A stretch of 6,337 bases of DNA. Source: CAJQQY01 sp964352225 (GTDB taxonomy: Bacteria > Bacteroidota > Bacteroidia > Chitinophagales > Saprospiraceae). The position numbers and the translations under genes are program-made. The notes under the pieces are model-generated. The model ran no database searches. It was not told the DNA's origin and saw only the letters and a program-made list of their open reading frames with translations. The DNA lies in contig CAYGRM010000387.1 of assembly GCA_964352225.1 (NCBI GenBank), positions 1 through 6,337 of the forward strand. The letters are read 5' to 3'. Positions 1-5,761 of the stretch are shown piece after piece; positions within the stretch are counted from its first letter, which is position 1, and every line of letters begins with the position of its first letter.

Positions 1-109
1 ATTTTCAAGCAACTTTTTTTTCGAAAATTAAAAAGTGTACGGTAGAGAAAAAAAAGAAGGATTTGAACTATTAGAAAATCCTCAAATAAGATCTATTGAA
101 CAAATAAAA

Positions 110-321
110 AACCTAATCATTGTTAAGCGGGCAAAAGAATTACGCTCCTGCCATGAACAAACCTTAAACAAAATCTATTTTTTGCCTTTATTTATAATAT
201 CATAGGAGTTTCAGTTGCAGCTGGAATATTATTATCACCGATGATTGCAGCTACGGCAATGAGTTTTAGTTCCGTTTCAGTAATTGCAAATTCATTACAC
301 CTGCGAAGAATTAAATTGTAG
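110..321 (+). pseudogene. Decayed C-terminal remnant of a copper P1B-1 ATPase (CopA-like)
   Basis: The frame from 157 to the TAG at 319-321 encodes 54 residues that read as the last two membrane helices of a copper-exporting P-type ATPase. Helix 7 keeps the N-x6-YN pattern (NLFFAFIYN). Helix 8 keeps MxxSS followed five residues later by Asn (MSFSSVSVIAN), the signature of the Cu(I) class. The relic is broken in several ways. The proline normally four residues after YN is serine. About seven residues usual between helices 7 and 8 are missing (VAAG runs straight into ILLSPMIAA). An in-frame TGA lies at 154-156. The preceding stretch (NLIIVKRAKEL, 110-142) resembles the segment before helix 7 but is in another frame. 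Nothing at 1-109 encodes the expected ATP-binding or GDGxNDxP region, so the body of the gene is absent. The family call rests on known P1B-1 motifs; the indel sizes are my estimate from remembered homologues. Confidence 0.85.
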
Positions 322-350
322 AAATTAGATTAAAAAATCACCATTTAATG

Positions 351-386
351 AAAAACAAAAAGCGCCGAAATTTTCATTTCGGCGCT
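351..386 (-). terminator. Hairpin terminator for the leftward gene at 442-852
   Basis: A perfect 10-bp inverted repeat (agcgccgaaa at 361-370 and tttcggcgct at 377-386) encloses a 6-base loop. Read leftward, the stem is followed by a T-rich run (complement of aaaaacaaaa at 351-360), as in an intrinsic terminator. Read rightward, the next bases (atgacgc) are not T-rich. It therefore most likely ends the leftward transcript whose coding region stops about 55 bases upstream at 442. It also lies just beyond the ATPase relic and may once have been its neighbour. Confidence 0.7.
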
Positions 387-441
387 ATGACGCAAATTTT
401 ATTGCTAATATTATTTAGCTATAGTTGGTTTAAGAATTATT

Positions 442-852
442 CTATAAATCATAAATGGAATCATAAATCCTCTGTAAATCAAAGTTTTTTTCCTCTTGAT
501 GCACTAAGCAAATACATCCATCAATATTTTTACCTTTAATTTTTCCAAATTGCATTTTGTAGTCATTTTCTACATTGAAAAACATTTGGATGATATCATC
601 AGGAAAAACCGATTCGACATGCTTACCTAAAACAAAGGCTACATATTTACTCTGAATACTGGTTGCGCTTACACAAAATTTTCCTTTGATTTTTCCATAT
701 AGATCTGTTTCATGAAGATATTTTAAAGGTTCATCTTCATTCACACACAACTCATGAGCACTTATTTGTAAATCTAAATCATTGTAAAGATCTACTAAGT
801 CTTTGGGAGGTGGATTTTGAAGTACACGAGATACCTTTTTATAACTTATCAT
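442..852 (-). CDS. Hypothetical small soluble protein (136 aa)
   Basis: I do not recognise this protein. The ATG at 850-852 gives 136 residues beginning MISYKKVSRVLQ. The frame stays open upstream to a TTG at 918 that would add 22 residues, but that extension is lysine- and asparagine-rich and has no obvious ribosome site, so I prefer the ATG. There is no signal peptide or membrane segment, so it is probably cytoplasmic. It is mixed alpha/beta in character, with several acidic patches and four cysteines. The hexapeptide GKIKGK occurs twice, 50 residues apart, each time before a hydrophobic beta-like stretch (FCVSAT and CICLVH). The gene ends with TAG and is followed by a hairpin terminator. 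It lies about 210 bases downstream of the lipoprotein gene in the same direction, so they may be separate units. No function is inferred. Confidence 0.65.
   Translation of the reverse strand: MISYKKVSRVLQNPPPKDLVDLYNDLDLQISAHELCVNEDEPLKYLHETDLYGKIKGKFCVSATSIQSKYVAFVLGKHVESVFPDDIIQMFFNVENDYKMQFGKIKGKNIDGCICLVHQEEKNFDLQRIYDSIYDL
533..700. repeat. Imperfect 18-bp direct repeat inside the hypothetical gene
   Basis: Cctttaatttttccaaat at 533-550 and cctttgatttttccatat at 683-700 match at 16 of 18 positions. They are exactly 150 bases apart, so they are in the same reading frame. On the coding (minus) strand each encodes the GKIKGK hexapeptide preceded by an aromatic residue. Flanking protein similarity is weak, so this may be a remnant internal duplication or coincidence in a lysine-rich protein. 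Confidence 0.45.
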
Positions 853-1062
853 GTTCACGGATTTTTTAAAGTTATTGGGAAAAAAATTACATTGATCACT
901 TTGCAATCTTTTTGCCAAAAAAATTAAATAGACCGTTTTCGTAATATGTTTAAAAAGAAACCTTTATATACATATGGGAAAAATTAATTCGTAAACAACT
1001 GTTAATCATTTATTTACATATTCTTACATAAAAAATAAAGCTAAAAAGAAAATTCTAAAGTT

Positions 1063-1437
1063 TTAATTGGAAGATTTATAACAATTCCAGGTTTGAGGAA
1101 TCCCAGCATTATTCATTTCCAGGATTAAACTATCAGATGTGATGTTTAATACTCTAACGTCCTTTTCTATTCGATCTGAGTTAAGAGTATCGGTAGTATA
1201 TAATTTTCCATCTCGAGTATGGAAATTACCTGCTTCCTTGTAGTAAGAAATTTCATAAGAATAAGTACCATTTGGATTAAAATTGAAGACTGCTTGATCT
1301 GCGCCTTTATCCGTTGGCGTTCCTTTTTCTATCATAGAAGCCACTTTCCATTTTCCGTGGAGTAAAGTTTCGTCAATCTTTTTACAGGTAAAAATTAAGA
1401 AAAGAATGGAAGAGAAAAGTAGAATTTTAATTTTCAT
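1063..1437 (-). CDS. Small lipoprotein, lipocalin-like
   Basis: The 124-residue product starts at the ATG at 1435-1437. A TTG seven codons upstream is open but would place polar residues before the signal peptide. The N-terminus MKIKILLFSSILFLIFTC is a short basic and hydrophobic signal ending at Cys18, followed by KK. This is a plausible lipoprotein signal, although Phe at -2 and Thr at -1 make an imperfect lipobox. The mature part opens with LLHGKWKVASM, the G-x-W motif that starts the first strand of lipocalin-like domains. Alternating beta-strand patterns with aromatic residues follow (AVFNFNPNGTYSYEISYY), then DSLILEM near the end. Small lipoproteins of this type are common in Bacteroidota and usually have no defined ligand. 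It is likely anchored in the outer or inner membrane facing the periplasm. It is separated from nhaB by a strong hairpin, suggesting its own promoter. The lipocalin-like label is a fold-level inference. Confidence 0.75.
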   Translation of the reverse strand: MKIKILLFSSILFLIFTCKKIDETLLHGKWKVASMIEKGTPTDKGADQAVFNFNPNGTYSYEISYYKEAGNFHTRDGKLYTTDTLNSDRIEKDVRVLNITSDSLILEMNNAGIPQTWNCYKSSN

Positions 1438-1455
1438 GTTTTTATATTCATAACC

Positions 1456-1487
1456 CAAATATTACGAAAAGATACTTCTTACTAAAC
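1456..1487 (-). promoter_or_regulatory. Possible Bacteroidota-type promoter for the lipoprotein gene
   Basis: On the minus strand TAATATTTG (complement of 1456-1464) resembles the Bacteroidota -7 element TAnnTTTG with one extra spacer base. GTTTAG (complement of 1482-1487), about 17 bases upstream, is a weak match to the -33 TTTG. Transcription would start roughly 10-15 bases before the ATG at 1437, and the site lies just downstream of the terminator that insulates the gene from nhaB. Both elements deviate from consensus in AT-rich DNA, so this is tentative. Confidence 0.3.
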
Positions 1488-1500
1488 TTACATTTTTTGT

Positions 1501-1547
1501 AATAAATCAGGAAACCAGTTTTAATTAAACTGATTTCCTGATTTATT
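1501..1547 (-). terminator. Long hairpin terminator after nhaB
   Basis: The arms aataaatcaggaaa (1501-1514) and tttcctgatttatt (1534-1547) pair over 14 bp. One C/A mismatch follows, then a further 6-bp inner stem (cagttt with aaactg) around a 5-base loop. The structure begins 12 bases after the nhaB stop codon. It is nearly symmetric, so it could act in both directions, although there is no long U run beyond the stem; the outer AT pairs may supply that role. It insulates the lipoprotein gene from nhaB read-through. Confidence 0.7.
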
Positions 1548-1559
1548 TTCACAATTTAT

Positions 1560-3089
1560 TTATCCTAAGAAATACATCACCGCCAACAAACCTACACCAC
1601 CTAAAACGATAGTATAAGGTAATGCCATTTTCACCATCTTACCATAAGATAAATTGATCAATGGTGCTAGTGCAGATGTTAATAAAAATAAGAAAGCTGC
1701 TTGCCCATTTGGAGTAGCTACACTTGGTAGATTTGTTCCAGTATTAATTGCAATAGCCAATTTTTCAAATTGCTCTCTAGAAATTTCTCCTGCATCAAAA
1801 ACACTTTTCACCTCCCCAATATATACTGTGGCAACAAAGACATTATCACTAATCATGGATAAAATTCCATTTGCTAAATAAAACATCGTAGGCTGCTGTG
1901 ATGGCTCCAAAGTTAATGCCCATTGAATGATTGGACTAAATAAATGTTGATCATGAATCATCGCGACTATTACAAAAAATACCACTAAAAGTCCTGTAAA
2001 AGGTAAGGCTTCTTCGAATGCTTTTCCAAGAGAATGTTCATCAATGATTCCAATGAATGCAGTTTGAACAATTATTAATCCTAATCCAATAATTCCTACC
2101 GGAGCCAAATGCAATGCTAATCCTAAAATCAATAATACGGCAGAAATAGCTTGAACCATTAATGCGTACTTTTCTTTATCGGTTCTCTTAGCATCAGCCT
2201 CTTCTGTATATTTTTCAATGATTCCTCTAGCTACTTCAGGTAGTTGAGCTCCATAGCCAAATAGTTTAGTTTTCTCTAAAAAGATAGTTGTCAGTAATCC
2301 AAAAAACAAAACAGGCATTGTAATAGGAGCCATTTGTTTGAAGAACTCTATAAAATCCCACCCCATTCTTTCTCCAATCAATAAATTTTGAGGCTCTCCA
2401 ACTAATGTACAAACTCCCCCCAAAGCCGTTCCCACAACTCCATGCATCACCAAACTTCTTAAAAATGATCGAAATTGTTCTAAAGTTTCCCCACTCAACT
2501 CCTTTCTATCTAGCACCCCACTTTGATCATAATCGGAAGAACCAGAATGAATTCTATGATAAACTCCATAAAATCCAACAGTCACACTAATTAATACTGC
2601 AGTCACCGTCAATGCATCTAAAAAAGCAGAAAGTACCGCAGAAAGGAATACAAATAAAAGAGACAAAACCATTTTGGATTTTACTTTAGTAAATACTTTA
2701 CTAAAAATATACATCAATAATGGCTTCATAAAGTATATTCCAGCCACCATAAAAACCAAAAGTAAAATCACTTCAAGATTATGTTCGACCTCTAAGATGA
2801 CTCCACCTTTTACAGCTTTTCCTAATTCGTCGTAAACAACTTTTCCATGATCTAGTTTATACATGGGATGAGTCAATCCTAGCAAAAGAGCCTGAATCGC
2901 CAAAAGTCCTCCTGATTGAAGTGGGTAACATTTTAAGGCCATTGCAAGCGTAAAAATGAATTCAGCTATAAATAACCAAGCAGTAATTTTGGGGCCTAAA
3001 AGGAATAAAGAAATGACATTAAATACTAAAAACCCAATCATGGTGTACTTAAACCAGTTGGGACTTTTTCCTAAAAAACTATCAAGCAT
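1560..3089 (-). CDS. nhaB: Na+/H+ antiporter NhaB
   Basis: This inner-membrane secondary transporter exchanges cytosolic Na+ for external protons and supports sodium and pH homeostasis. The 509-residue product is close in length to the E. coli protein (513) and aligns along its whole length from remembered sequence. Hallmarks are AEFIFTLAMALKCYPL (42-57), MVAGIYFMK (114-122), SAFLDALTV (153-161) with Asp158 matching the intramembrane aspartate shown to be essential in Vibrio NhaB, VGEPQNL (230-236), and NTGTNLPSVATPNGQAAF (449-466). Many hydrophobic segments span the chain. Two differences stand out. About 20 extra residues lie near 74-96, and a cytosolic-loop segment (186-197) reads as an EF-hand calcium loop. 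The start ATG at 3087-3089 gives the MLDSFLGKSPNWFKY beginning typical of the family. There is no strong ribosome-binding site. The gene stands alone, divergent from dusB, and is closed by the hairpin at 1501-1547. Confidence 0.97.
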   Translation of the reverse strand: MLDSFLGKSPNWFKYTMIGFLVFNVISLFLLGPKITAWLFIAEFIFTLAMALKCYPLQSGGLLAIQALLLGLTHPMYKLDHGKVVYDELGKAVKGGVILEVEHNLEVILLLVFMVAGIYFMKPLLMYIFSKVFTKVKSKMVLSLLFVFLSAVLSAFLDALTVTAVLISVTVGFYGVYHRIHSGSSDYDQSGVLDRKELSGETLEQFRSFLRSLVMHGVVGTALGGVCTLVGEPQNLLIGERMGWDFIEFFKQMAPITMPVLFFGLLTTIFLEKTKLFGYGAQLPEVARGIIEKYTEEADAKRTDKEKYALMVQAISAVLLILGLALHLAPVGIIGLGLIIVQTAFIGIIDEHSLGKAFEEALPFTGLLVVFFVIVAMIHDQHLFSPIIQWALTLEPSQQPTMFYLANGILSMISDNVFVATVYIGEVKSVFDAGEISREQFEKLAIAINTGTNLPSVATPNGQAAFLFLLTSALAPLINLSYGKMVKMALPYTIVLGGVGLLAVMYFLG

Positions 3090-3240
3090 AGGGCTTTTCT
3101 TTTTGAATTGGTATAATTGTTAAAGTTAATTTTTGAAGGCACAATGTACTTAGAATGATGGAATTATTTGATTAAATTCTTTGTTTTTTAAATTCGTGGA
3201 TTTATTATAAGATGGATGAAACACATTTCATGAAAAAATG

Positions 3241-3248
3241 TATTTTTG
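3241..3248 (+). promoter_or_regulatory. Putative -7 element of the dusB promoter
   Basis: TATTTTTG at 3241-3248 fits the Bacteroidota sigma-A -7 consensus TAnnTTTG exactly. Transcription would begin near 3253-3256, leaving a leader of about 15-18 bases before the ATG at 3271. That ATG would then be the true start, because the upstream ATG at 3238 would not be transcribed. I see no convincing TTTG at -33, so support is partial. Confidence 0.4.
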
Positions 3249-3270
3249 TGTAAAATTTAGTGAAAAAGAT

Positions 3271-4260
3271 ATGGTAAAAATAGGAAATATTAATTTAGGC
3301 GAATTCCCTCTTTTATTAGCTCCCATGGAGGATGTGAGTGACCCACCTTTTCGTGCACTTTGCAAAGAGCAAGGATGTGATATGATGTATACAGAATTTA
3401 TTTCTGTCGAAGGTTTGATTCGAGATGCTTCAAAAAGTGTACAAAAATTGGATATATACGATTACGAGCGACCCGTAGGAATTCAAATTTTTGGAGCGGA
3501 AGAAGATTCTATGAGACGAGCTGCAGAGATTGTCGAAGAAGCGCAACCTGAAGTTTTAGATATTAATTTTGGTTGTCCTGTAAAAAAAGTAGTCTGTAAA
3601 ATGGCAGGGGCTGGAATACTTCAAGATATTGATAAAATGGTCAAGTTAACAGATCATATCGTAAAATCTACCAACCTCCCAGTTACAGTAAAAACTCGTT
3701 TGGGTTGGGACGACAATACTAAATATATTGAAGAAGTAGCTGAACGGCTACAGGATGTAGGAATCAAAGCATTATCCATTCATGGTCGAACTAGAAAGCA
3801 AATGTATAAGGGTGAAGCTGACTGGACTTTGATTGGAAAAATAAAAGAAAACCCAAGAGTTCATATCCCCATTTTTGGAAATGGTGATATTGATAGTCCT
3901 CAAAAAGCTAAATTATATCGGGATAGATATGGCGTAGATGGAATCATGATTGGGCGAGCAAGTATCGGAAATCCATGGATTTTTAGAGAAATAAAACACT
4001 ATTTTGAAACGGGGGAAACTCTAGCTCCTCCGACCATCAAGGAACGTGTCTCCGCCGCGAGACAACATTTAAAACATTCCATCGAATGGAAAGGTGAGAA
4101 ATTAGGTATTCTTGAAATGCGTAGACATTACACTAATTATTTTAGAGGATTTAGGAATATAAAACCTTATCGAATGCAGTTAGTGACTAATTTTGATGTT
4201 GATGATGTTCTTGGAATTTTAGATCAAATTGAAGAAGATTACTCAGGTGTCCAAGTCTAA
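3271..4260 (+). CDS. dusB: tRNA-dihydrouridine synthase DusB
   Basis: This FMN enzyme uses NADPH to reduce specific uridines in the tRNA D-loop to dihydrouridine in the cytoplasm. I chose the ATG at 3271, giving 329 residues (MVKIGNINLGEFPLLLAPM). It matches the usual family start, and a plausible -7 element overlaps the codons of the upstream ATG at 3238. In this numbering the TIM-barrel landmarks are LAPMEDVSDPPFR near the N-terminus (FMN site), DINFGCPVKKV with catalytic Cys102 as general acid, VKTRLGW with Lys141 (FMN-binding), SIHGRTR with His171, GNGD at 203-206 and MIGRASIGNPW with Gly228-Arg229 (phosphate grip). The C-terminal helical tRNA-binding domain includes MRRHYTNYFRG. A second cysteine (Cys109, VVCKMAGAG) sits where I recall serine or other residues. 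The gene is monocistronic between its own upstream region and the terminator at 4279-4314. All key residues are present. Confidence 0.97.
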   Translation: MVKIGNINLGEFPLLLAPMEDVSDPPFRALCKEQGCDMMYTEFISVEGLIRDASKSVQKLDIYDYERPVGIQIFGAEEDSMRRAAEIVEEAQPEVLDINFGCPVKKVVCKMAGAGILQDIDKMVKLTDHIVKSTNLPVTVKTRLGWDDNTKYIEEVAERLQDVGIKALSIHGRTRKQMYKGEADWTLIGKIKENPRVHIPIFGNGDIDSPQKAKLYRDRYGVDGIMIGRASIGNPWIFREIKHYFETGETLAPPTIKERVSAARQHLKHSIEWKGEKLGILEMRRHYTNYFRGFRNIKPYRMQLVTNFDVDDVLGILDQIEEDYSGVQV

Positions 4261-4278
4261 CTTCTTTTATTAAAACGT

Positions 4279-4314
4279 AAAAAAAGGTCGAAACTATGTT
4301 TCGACCTTTTTTTT
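4279..4314. terminator. Bidirectional intrinsic terminator between convergent genes
   Basis: A 9-bp stem (ggtcgaaac at 4286-4294 with gtttcgacc at 4298-4306) has a 3-base loop. Seven A residues precede it (4279-4285) and eight T residues follow it (4307-4314). Each strand thus presents a hairpin with a U tract, so it can end both dusB rightward (stop at 4260) and the folP-linked unit leftward (stop at 4334). This is a textbook arrangement for convergent genes. Confidence 0.93.
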
Positions 4315-4333
4315 ATTAAAATGTATTATCCCT

Positions 4334-5761
4334 TCATTTTTCAATAGTTCTAATAATTAATTCTGACTCATTAACCCCTTCATTTTTTAGTTGTTTTCGA
4401 TATTCAATCCCTTCATTAATTGCTTCTTTTTTATCTTCATAAAGCCATTCAATATAAACGATATAATCCTCACTATCAGGATAAAAACAACCTAACCAAA
4501 GCACATTTGCTTTGAAACCACTACGTCGAAGTAAATTCATTCGACGTTCAGCTCCTCCCATTCCTTTGAAGATACCATCTTGAATAACATGCTTTTTTCC
4601 GTAAAAATTATAAAATCGAGAACAATCATAACCTGTCATATTTTTATCTTCAGACTCGACAAAAATCTCAGTTCCACCTTTTGCCACCAGTTCCTCTTTC
4701 TTTTTTAAAGGTGCTCTTTTCATCACAAAATCATCTCTTTTATCCTTTTCAACCACGGCAAGATATGAATCTGGCTTTTTCTTTTGGTAAGGTTCAACGG
4801 CAGAGGAATCTATCAATTGATCGAATTCATCATTTCTATTATTTTTTGACACCTCTGTCAGTTTTTCGTTATACTTCGCTTCATCGTCAACATATACAAT
4901 ATCCTTTTCTCTTAAATCCTCATAAGCTATAAACCCAATTAAACAAAGCATCAATACTGAAGCAAAAACTGGTTTGTAAAAACTACGACGATACCTTAAT
5001 ACTGATGCGTCAGCAGTTGGTAAGCCTAACTTACTTTTAATAAATCCCCAAAAACCTTTTGCTCGATTAAGGGTGGGATTTTTTACTAAATTTTCTGCCC
5101 CCATAAAACTTAAAACCTTTCTGGCACTTCCAAATAATTCTTCTCTCGAAGGTGAAATCACCAAATGCGTATTCAGCTCTTTATCAATCGATAACAATCC
5201 AAATCCATTCCTTACACATTGTATTTTAAGCTCATCAAAGGCAGGATCTTCAACTCCATAAAAAACATTATCTCCAATTGCTACCCATTGTTCATCTGCA
5301 TGGTATTGTCTAAATTGTTCTAATGCATATATGTATCTATACTTTGCTCTTTTCCCAAAAAAATAACGGTAACCAATAAAGACGGTTAGGTATAAAATAC
5401 TTAAAATAGCAACCAGCTCAATTTGCCCTTTCTGAAAAGCAAAAAACTTAAAATAATGTCCAAGTACAACTACTACCGCAACTATAAAACTACCCCACAT
5501 GAATGCATCCCAATTCAACAATCGATGTTGCATTTTAAATTTCACTTCATCGCGAGTATCAAATGAAGTTGCCTCGACCGAAGCCACAAAATCTCCTTTA
5601 TCTTCTTGAGGAAAGGTTAAAAGGCCATCAGCGATAATGCCTTTTTGGGTTGATTGATCAACTTTGATATCCGTCCTCCCACTCCGAGGACGATGCTTAT
5701 AATACATTTTTAAAAATCGTAGAGCCGATTTTTTAATATTATTTTCCGATTGGGATATCAT
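4334..5761 (-). CDS. Three-TM membrane protein with C-terminal SPOR-like domain, coupled to folP
   Basis: I do not recognise a named family for this 475-residue protein. An N-terminal polar region (1-85) includes DIKVDQSTQKGIIADGLLTF and FVASVEATSFD. Hydrophobic helices lie at about 86-107, 115-135 and 264-280. Basic residues flank the 136-263 domain (GKRAKYRYIY after helix 2, RYRRSFYK before helix 3), while an acidic stretch follows helix 3. This predicts a cytosolic central domain and a periplasmic C-terminus. A lysine- and acid-rich linker (281-370) leads to residues 378-460. That region reads as a strand-helix-strand SPOR-like fold (KKHVIQDGIFKG, then GGAERRMNLLRRSGF, then KANVLWLGCF), with Cys380 and Cys425 able to form a disulfide. 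SPOR domains bind peptidoglycan. The start ATG overlaps the folP stop (ATGA), so translation is probably coupled. The topology is reasonably supported; the SPOR assignment is inference from pattern. Confidence 0.8.
   Translation of the reverse strand: MISQSENNIKKSALRFLKMYYKHRPRSGRTDIKVDQSTQKGIIADGLLTFPQEDKGDFVASVEATSFDTRDEVKFKMQHRLLNWDAFMWGSFIVAVVVVLGHYFKFFAFQKGQIELVAILSILYLTVFIGYRYFFGKRAKYRYIYALEQFRQYHADEQWVAIGDNVFYGVEDPAFDELKIQCVRNGFGLLSIDKELNTHLVISPSREELFGSARKVLSFMGAENLVKNPTLNRAKGFWGFIKSKLGLPTADASVLRYRRSFYKPVFASVLMLCLIGFIAYEDLREKDIVYVDDEAKYNEKLTEVSKNNRNDEFDQLIDSSAVEPYQKKKPDSYLAVVEKDKRDDFVMKRAPLKKKEELVAKGGTEIFVESEDKNMTGYDCSRFYNFYGKKHVIQDGIFKGMGGAERRMNLLRRSGFKANVLWLGCFYPDSEDYIVYIEWLYEDKKEAINEGIEYRKQLKNEGVNESELIIRTIEK

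Noticed and set aside
32..205. Open frame on the plus strand across the left edge (KVYGREKKEGFELLENPQIRS...)
   Set aside because: It has no ATG start, runs through the frameshifted part of the ATPase relic, and its upstream 25 or so residues match nothing I recognise. I treat it as non-coding or as an unidentified scrap.
157..321. The ATPase relic as a functional small membrane protein
   Set aside because: The in-frame stop at 154-156 leaves no upstream start near residue 1 of the fragment. The first internal ATG (241) would remove helix 7, so a functional product is unlikely.
348..539. Plus-strand ORF of 63 codons
   Set aside because: It crosses the terminator hairpin and the antisense of the gene at 442-852, so its sequence is explained by those features.
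1654..1881. Plus-strand ORF antisense to nhaB (also the one at 2405-2590)
   Set aside because: They are shadows of strongly conserved NhaB codons and have no protein character of their own.
3090..3237. Possible sodium riboswitch or other structured leader upstream of nhaB
   Set aside because: The 5' region is short and AT-rich, and I see no conserved stems or motifs that would support a known riboswitch class.
4681..5261. Plus-strand ORFs antisense to the folP partner gene (4681-4932 and 5073-5261), and a similar one at 5798-6007 inside folP
   Set aside because: The opposite strand carries well-supported genes. These antisense frames show no recognisable motifs.
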